Assembly: GCA_017545185.1 (NCBI GenBank)
Contig: JAFWQJ010000092.1
Coordinates: 1-37,923 of the forward strand
DNA: 37,923 nucleotides
DNA from: Oscillospiraceae bacterium
Lineage (GTDB): Bacteria; Bacillota; Clostridia; Oscillospirales; Ruminococcaceae
Direction of reading: 5' to 3'
A model generated the notes under the pieces. The model was not told the DNA's origin and searched no databases. It worked only from the letters and a program-made list of their open reading frames with translations. The stretch's first letter is position 1. Each line of letters opens with the position of its first letter. Below, piece by piece: positions 33,478 through 37,923 of the stretch. The translations under genes were made by a program, and so were the position numbers.

Positions 33478-34503
33478 ATGCAGATCGCGTTGATCCTGAC
33501 CGGCGGGACGATATGCAGCAGAACGGCCTCCGACGGCGCGCGCAGAAGTGATGCGGGTACTGCGCTGACGGTGCTGGAACAGCATTACCGCCTTGCGAAT
33601 CCGTATTCGTCGGTGCAGTTTCAGACGTTTATCCCGCTGAACAAACTGAGCGAGGATCTGACGCCGGACGACTGGTGTACGCTGCTGCGGGCATGCTCCA
33701 CGCTTGACCATGAGAAATTCGGCGGCATTATCATCGCACACGGCACGGATACGCTGGAACAGACCGCCGCGATGCTGTCGGCAGCACTCTGCGGCATCAG
33801 CATCCCGGTCGTGCTTGTCTCGGCGATCGCGCCGCTTTCGGATGCGATGACAAACGGCCACGCCAATTTTGACGCAGCCGTCAAGCTGATCTGCCGCGGG
33901 TTATCGGGCGGCGTGTGGGCGGTGTACCGCAATCTGAGCGGCGAGACGTACCTGCACCGCGGTTTTGACCTGCTGCCCTGTCAGCATGAGAGCATGGACT
34001 TTTTCAGCAGCACGATGCAGCCTGCTGAGCGGGTGCGCACGGCGGAGCGCATCCCGAAAAAAAGCACCCGCACGGATATGCGGGTACTGTCTGTGAAGGC
34101 GCTGCATCCGAAGGATGTGCTGCTGCTGCATCCGTACAACGGGCAGCGTTACGACCGCTTTTCGCTGGACGGCACGGCCGCGGTCGTGCACGGAACGTAT
34201 CATTCCGAGACGGCCAATTCGTCACGGTATTCGCCGTTCGGGATGCAGAATCTGATCCGCCGCTGCAGGCAGCTTGAGATCCCCTGCTATCTGGCACCCT
34301 GTCATCTGCATGACGAGAGCTACGGCTCCAGCTGCGACCTGATCGGCGAGGGTGCGATCCCGCTGGAGGGCATGACGCTTTCCTTCGCCTACGGCGCGGT
34401 CTGGGTCGGCTGTCTGCTCGGGTATGAGGGCGACGCGCTGACGGTGTTCGTCCGGCAGACCCGTCAGTTCCTGGAAAGCCAGGACTTCCGCTGCTGCATG
34501 TAA
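33478..34503 (+). CDS. Asparaginase/glutaminase family protein
   Basis: 341 aa from ATG 33478 (GAGAGGAT SD); a TTG two codons earlier is possible but less likely. The asparaginase family motifs are LTGGTI at residues 7-12 (first catalytic Thr) and AHGTDTLEQTAA (second Thr, with Asp). No signal peptide, so cytoplasmic. The C-terminal domain is present but drifts from the bacterial type I/II consensus, so asparagine is the likely but not certain substrate. Its 3' end overlaps the DUF4416 gene on the other strand by 40 bp. Confidence 0.82.
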   Translation: MQIALILTGGTICSRTASDGARRSDAGTALTVLEQHYRLANPYSSVQFQTFIPLNKLSEDLTPDDWCTLLRACSTLDHEKFGGIIIAHGTDTLEQTAAMLSAALCGISIPVVLVSAIAPLSDAMTNGHANFDAAVKLICRGLSGGVWAVYRNLSGETYLHRGFDLLPCQHESMDFFSSTMQPAERVRTAERIPKKSTRTDMRVLSVKALHPKDVLLLHPYNGQRYDRFSLDGTAAVVHGTYHSETANSSRYSPFGMQNLIRRCRQLEIPCYLAPCHLHDESYGSSCDLIGEGAIPLEGMTLSFAYGAVWVGCLLGYEGDALTVFVRQTRQFLESQDFRCCM

Positions 34504-35006
34504 ATTGTACGTGCCTGCGTCAGAAACGCATGTACCTGCGGCAGCTTGAAATCCATGTATGTCCACGGAAACGGGTTCCATGCGTGCCGCGCATAAAAGA
34601 GCGTCAGCTCCGCGTAGATGCCGTCAGAGAGCGGGATGCGGTGTCCGGCGTTTTTTGTTGTCGCAAGCGAGAGCCGTCCGGCGCTGACAAACCCTGGGTC
34701 AAGATTGACGGAGCGGTTCCCGTTCGCTGCTGCGGCCTGCTCGATGCTGTTCGTCAGCGTTTTGATCGCGGCGAGCTCCGCAGGATCGCGGCACTCCGAA
34801 AATGAAAGCATTTTGCGGCAGACTTTGCCGCCCATTTCGCCGTCGTAATAGGGCGAGATATCGGAAAAGCAATACGGCTCCGATTCGAGATCGGTTTCGC
34901 CGTATGCTGCTTTCAGCTTTGCGATCGCTGCATCGGCGGTGCGTTCGTCTGTGTACAGCACCGCGCAGATCAGCTTTTCCGGTTCAAATGATAAGGCTTT
35001 CCCCAT
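34464..35006 (-). CDS. DUF4416 family protein
   Basis: 180 aa. The DUF4416 pattern is evident: AVLYTDERTADAAIAKL near the start, SEPYCFSDISPYY, then SVNLDPGFVSAGRLSLATTKNAGHRIPLSDGIYAELTLFY by its parts NLDPGFV, LATTKN and GIYAELTL, and PFPWTYMDFK at the end. The function of the family is unknown. It has its own consensus promoter and runs into the asparaginase gene tail to tail. SD AAAGGAG lies before ATG 35006. Confidence 0.88.
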   Translation of the reverse strand: MGKALSFEPEKLICAVLYTDERTADAAIAKLKAAYGETDLESEPYCFSDISPYYDGEMGGKVCRKMLSFSECRDPAELAAIKTLTNSIEQAAAANGNRSVNLDPGFVSAGRLSLATTKNAGHRIPLSDGIYAELTLFYARHAWNPFPWTYMDFKLPQVHAFLTQARTIYMQQRKSWLSRN

Positions 35007-35035
35007 GATGATGCTCCTTTCATTTCTGCGTATTT

Positions 35036-35064
35036 ATGATAGCACGGATAGGCAGAAATGTCAA
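35036..35064 (-). promoter_or_regulatory. Promoter of the DUF4416 gene
   Basis: Minus strand: TTGACA (35064-35059), 17 bp, TATCAT (35041-35036) with TGC before the -10. Confidence 0.78.
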
Positions 35065-35236
35065 GCAGCATTCGGCTTGCGGCGCAAGAAATCAGGCATT
35101 TTCTCAGTCTTTTTGATGCCATATCTCCTTTTCGGAATTGTGCAGCTGAAATAAATCGGAATTTGCAGGAGAAAAGTACGACGAACTGAAAGAAATCCTA
35201 ACGATTGTTTTTTGCATAAATATGGAGGATAAAGCG

Positions 35237-36316
35237 ATGAAATCTGAAAAATCAAAAAGAGTAAAAAAAGTTTTTTTGATAATTGCCTGCATTTTTATTA
35301 TATTTCTTGCAGTTACATTTTTGATAAATAAACTACTGTTATCAAAAGAAAAGCAGATGCTGACCGAAGCAGGGTATTATAATCCTGTTTCGGTCGGAGA
35401 CTATTCGCTGAATGTATATGATTTTGGCAATAAAGAAGGTACGCATACATTTGTGGGAATATCGGGCAGAGGCGTTTATGATTTCAGCGTGAGAATGCAT
35501 CGTTTTATGGGCGGTTTTGCCGATGATAACAGAATTGTAGTCGTTGACCGACCCGGCTACGGACTCAGCGACGATACAAAGGAACCACTGACCGTAGAGA
35601 GCATCGTGGACGATTATCGTACAGCGCTCATAAATGCTGGAATCGAAGCGCCGTATATACTGCTCCCGCATTCAATAGGGAGCGCTTATGCAACGTATTG
35701 GGTAAGCAAATATCCCGAAGAGATAGAGGGCGTGGTTTTTCTTGACGGTACACGGCTTAACGGAAAATGCGATCTTTCGGAAGGCAATGTCATTGAAAAC
35801 AGAGCCGCTATAGCTGCAGCGCAGATGGGGCTGATCAGACTTTCTAAGTCATTGCTGTTAAAGGTCGAGATCCCCGGCATGAATTATACGGATGAACAGC
35901 GAAAGTATTCCGAAGCATTGAATCTGCATAATAGATTTAATTATGCTTCTTCCTATGAAGAGGAACATTCAAACGAATTTTGCGATACTGCATATAATGA
36001 GATGAAGCAAAACGATGTACCAAAGGTTTATATCAGTTCATCGTTTGCATTTCGCACCAAAGAAGAAATTGATGAAATGCTGGAGTGGGATAAGCGGGAA
36101 TGTGAATTTAAGGGAATGAAGCAGCCAAAGTTTGTGGCTGACGTGGATTATATAAAGAATTATTTTGATACCGAATTTCAGCCGTATATTGATAAACTGG
36201 GAAACTGCGAGCTGGTGCTGCTGCCGGGGATACACTGTATTTATGACCAGCGTCCCGATGATGTGGCAGAGATCATCAGCGATTTTCTGGACAGAATAGA
36301 GGAACAAACGGAATAG
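35237..36316 (+). CDS. Membrane-anchored alpha/beta hydrolase
   Basis: 359 aa from ATG 35237, 8 bp after GGAGG. A lysine-rich start and one hydrophobic helix (about 11-32) anchor it. The alpha/beta hydrolase fold is clear: VVVDRPGYGLSDD, then LLPHSIGSAYA with S146 as nucleophile in a variant elbow (HSIGS where GxSxG is usual), and LLPGIHCIYDQRPDD with the likely catalytic His. The gene is much richer in A and T than its neighbours and uses many ATA, AAA and TAT codons, which suggests acquisition from a lower-GC relative. Substrate unknown. Confidence 0.87.
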   Translation: MKSEKSKRVKKVFLIIACIFIIFLAVTFLINKLLLSKEKQMLTEAGYYNPVSVGDYSLNVYDFGNKEGTHTFVGISGRGVYDFSVRMHRFMGGFADDNRIVVVDRPGYGLSDDTKEPLTVESIVDDYRTALINAGIEAPYILLPHSIGSAYATYWVSKYPEEIEGVVFLDGTRLNGKCDLSEGNVIENRAAIAAAQMGLIRLSKSLLLKVEIPGMNYTDEQRKYSEALNLHNRFNYASSYEEEHSNEFCDTAYNEMKQNDVPKVYISSSFAFRTKEEIDEMLEWDKRECEFKGMKQPKFVADVDYIKNYFDTEFQPYIDKLGNCELVLLPGIHCIYDQRPDDVAEIISDFLDRIEEQTE

Positions 36317-36420
36317 AAAATCGGAATTTGCTTTAACAGATATATTCTGATTTACCGCAGAAACACGTTTCTGAACGGAAAAAAGCGGTGCTGAAAACAC
36401 GAAAGGAGGTGTTCGATCCG

Positions 36421-36702
36421 ATGCGCGGCATCATAGAACGCAAAAAAATGCATCCGAACAATATGATGTGTGCAGGCTGGTCTCCGGCTCTGGGAATGTA
36501 CATCATGAACACGCTGGAATCAGCAAGCTTTTTCAGTTACTGCGATTTTTACGAGATCACCGAGGATACCTACGAGCATTTTCTTGATGAGGGCTTTGAC
36601 CCGCAGCCGGTCAGACTGCTGTTTTCAGGGTCCCCGCACCGGAAGCCGACGGACGAGGAACAGCGGCTTCACGACATTTTTTTCGGATGCACAGAAGAAT
36701 GA
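36421..36702 (+). CDS. Small protein of unknown function
   Basis: 93 aa from ATG 36421, 10 bp after a perfect AAAGGAGGT SD; an in-frame GTG at 36388 lies before the SD and is rejected. Rich in Met, Cys and aromatic residues (MMCAGWSPALGMYIMN), with an acidic middle. No signal, no motif that I recognise. It lies 28 bp before the DUF4177-like gene. Confidence 0.65.
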   Translation: MRGIIERKKMHPNNMMCAGWSPALGMYIMNTLESASFFSYCDFYEITEDTYEHFLDEGFDPQPVRLLFSGSPHRKPTDEEQRLHDIFFGCTEE

Positions 36703-36729
36703 CCGGATGAAACCACAGAAAGGATATTG

Positions 36730-36909
36730 ATGATGAAAACCTACAAGATCGTTGAAATTGAACGCAAATGCATCAAAAATGATTACAGCTACGCGGAAAT
36801 CGTCATGGAATCCGAGGCGCAGGACGGCTGGGAGGTCGTCACCGTCACGTTTGATCAGGGCAAGGATATCCGCGGCAGCATGATCATCGTGTTCAGCCGG
36901 GAGCGCTGA
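36730..36909 (+). CDS. DUF4177-like small protein
   Basis: 59-60 aa. The arrangement KTYKIVEIERK, then an acidic stretch, EAQDGWEVVTVTF and a final strand IIVFSRE follows small DUF4177-type proteins (two strands, a helix with GWE, two strands). Function unknown. AAAGGATATTG precedes two adjacent ATG codons, either of which could be the start. Ends 4 bp before nth. Confidence 0.6.
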   Translation: MMKTYKIVEIERKCIKNDYSYAEIVMESEAQDGWEVVTVTFDQGKDIRGSMIIVFSRER

Positions 36910-36913
36910 TGCG

Positions 36914-37567
36914 ATGACGAAGCTGCAGAAAAAGGCAGCAGAGATCTGCGACGTCCTTGATACGCTGTATCCGGAGGCGCTCTGCTCGCTGGAATACGAC
37001 AAGCCCTATGAACTGATGATCGCGACGCGGCTTTCCGCACAATGCACGGATGCCCGTGTCAACATCGTGACAAAAGATCTGTTCAAACAGTACCCGACGC
37101 TGGATTCCTTCGCAGATGCGGAGCTTTCGGCACTTGAGCAGGCGGTGCATCCCTGCGGCTTTTATAAAGCAAAGGCAAAGAGCATCAAGGAAATGTGTCA
37201 GCGCGTCCGCGATGTGTACGGCGGCGTCGTGCCGGACAACATGGACGACCTGCTGACGCTGCCCGGCATCGGGCGGAAAACCGCGAACCTGCTGCTTGGT
37301 GACGTTTACGGCAAGCCTGCCGTCGTGACCGATACGCACTGCATCCGCATCAGCGGGCGGCTCGGCCTGACGAAGAACCATGCCCCGGAGCAGGTCGAAG
37401 CCGACCTGCGGAAGGTGCTGCCGCCGGAACGCTCCAACCGGTACTGTCACCAGATGGTGCTGTTCGGCCGCGATGTCTGCACGGCGAGAAATCCGAAATG
37501 CGCGGAATGTCCGCTCAAATCGTTCTGCACCGATCCGGCGTTTACAAAAATTGCAAAAAAAATCTGA
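36914..37567 (+). CDS. nth: Endonuclease III (DNA glycosylase/AP lyase)
   Basis: 217 aa, usual length. It removes oxidised pyrimidines and cuts the abasic strand in base excision repair. The HhH motif LPGIGRKTA holds the catalytic lysine K122, D140 lies in VTDTHC, and the 4Fe-4S cluster is complete with C189, C196, C199 and C205 (CTARNPKCAECPLKSFC). All match E. coli Nth (K120, D138) with a two-residue offset. Begins 4 bp after the DUF4177-like gene. A second repair gene in the window besides uvrB and radC. Confidence 0.95.
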   Translation: MTKLQKKAAEICDVLDTLYPEALCSLEYDKPYELMIATRLSAQCTDARVNIVTKDLFKQYPTLDSFADAELSALEQAVHPCGFYKAKAKSIKEMCQRVRDVYGGVVPDNMDDLLTLPGIGRKTANLLLGDVYGKPAVVTDTHCIRISGRLGLTKNHAPEQVEADLRKVLPPERSNRYCHQMVLFGRDVCTARNPKCAECPLKSFCTDPAFTKIAKKI

Positions 37568-37575
37568 AAAAGGGC

Positions 37576-37604
37576 TTGACAAAAAATAGTTTCTGTGCTA
37601 TAAT
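37576..37604 (+). promoter_or_regulatory. Promoter of the T-box transcript
   Basis: TTGACA (37576-37581), 17 bp, TATAAT (37599-37604) with TGC before the -10: full consensus. Confidence 0.88.
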
Positions 37605-37610
37605 CGCGAA

Positions 37611-37923
37611 TGAAAGGCAATGAGGAAGACACGCGCAGCGTTGCCGATGTCTGCAGAGAGCCGGCGGCAGGTGTGAGCCGGTGTCATGCAAAGCTGTGTA
37701 TCCCTTCTGAGCCGGAACGCCGAATTTTTGCGGCGGGATTCATTCTGATATCGCGGTGATATCAATTTGAAATCCCGGCAGAATAGTAGGTTTTCCCGTG
37801 ATGCTGCGTTAATGTAAAGGGCTTGTCGGAGCTCACTGAGCGGTGCGCGCAATAGCGGCACAATTTGAGTGGTACCGCGGGTAATCAGGAATGATGCTCG
37901 TCTCAAAGAACGATTCTTTGGGA
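37611..37923 (+). ncRNA. T-box riboswitch leader (3' edge cut by the window)
   Basis: A T-box leader senses uncharged tRNA and lets transcription continue into a synthetase or amino-acid gene. Stem I elements: GAGGAAGACAC near the base (37621-37631), AGAGAGCCGG and GGTGTGAGCCGG in the upper part, CTTCTGAGCCGG closing. The T-box core TGGTACCGCGG lies at 37870-37880. The terminator stem TCTCAAAGAA (37901-37910) with TTCTTTGGGA (37914-37923) reaches the last base, so the T-run and gene are outside. TGGT fits a tRNA with A73, which allows Ile, Val, Phe, Tyr or Leu and excludes Cys. The specifier codon, within about 37687-37710, cannot be fixed by eye. Confidence 0.88.

Noticed and set aside
37687-37710. 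Cys (TGT) as T-box specifier
   Set aside because: TGT can be read in the probable specifier region, but TGGT in the T-box core predicts a tRNA with A73, while bacterial tRNA-Cys has U73.
1-37923. tRNA, rRNA, insertion sequence, integrase or prophage genes
   Set aside because: I looked for tRNA T-arm patterns, transposase and integrase motifs and phage structural genes and found none.

Overview
The window looks like chromosome from a cellulosome-forming, plant-fibre-degrading Ruminococcus or close relative (Firmicutes, Oscillospiraceae). The basis is two secreted enzymes with dockerin modules (a double GH16 lichenase and a GH9 cellulase), a cohesin-like lipoprotein, a YicI-type GH31 alpha-xylosidase, a T-box leader, low-GC-type promoters (TTGACA/TTGCAT, 17 bp, TATAAT, often with an extended -10) and a SleB-type hydrolase. 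Species assignment is inference. Coding DNA is GC-rich; regulatory gaps and one gene near 35.2-36.3 kb are clearly AT-rich.

Layout. 1-250: a structured non-coding segment and a good promoter. 251-9614 (+): a tightly packed genome-maintenance operon, radC, uvrB, a membrane-anchored unknown, an SF0329-like/HAD fusion, a small unknown, dnaE and a dGTPase-like HD hydrolase. 9667-11504 (+): a GT2-GtrA fusion and a lipoprotein. 11864-13162 (+): an AGCS sodium:amino-acid symporter behind a leader terminator. 13.2-14.6 kb: an orphan YezG-like (DUF600) gene (-) and a DinB-like gene (+). 14.7-17.5 kb: an AraC regulator (-) divergent from the dockerin-GH16-GH16 lichenase (+), followed by tandem terminators. 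17.7-22.7 kb (-): SleB-like hydrolase, then GH31, a PH-domain protein and an FkbM methyltransferase. 23.0-24.0 kb (+): serine acetyltransferase. 24.1-25.3 kb (-): an unrecognised secreted protein, whose promoter has an A14 tract in its spacer and a GACGAA-motif array upstream. 25.7-29.9 kb (-): moxR, DUF58 and a cohesin-like lipoprotein coupled by ATGA overlaps, then a GHL10-type lipoprotein. 30.4-32.5 kb (+): GH9-CBM-like-dockerin cellulase. 32.6-37.6 kb: phosphoesterase, asparaginase, DUF4416 (-), alpha/beta hydrolase, two small genes and nth. 37.6-37.9 kb: a T-box leader whose regulated gene lies beyond the window.

How the parts fit. The lichenase, cellulase and alpha-xylosidase cover mixed-linkage glucan, cellulose and xyloglucan oligomers. 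The dockerin enzymes need cohesin partners, and the cohesin-like lipoprotein offers a membrane-tethered docking site. Its translational coupling to a MoxR AAA+ ATPase and a DUF58 protein is the most unusual arrangement seen here and the best candidate for an undescribed system. The other prominent signals are regulatory: a possibly phase-variable promoter, a motif array, paired direct repeats in the AraC/lichenase intergenic region, and a ribosome-binding site inside an A6/T6 hairpin before the cellulase.
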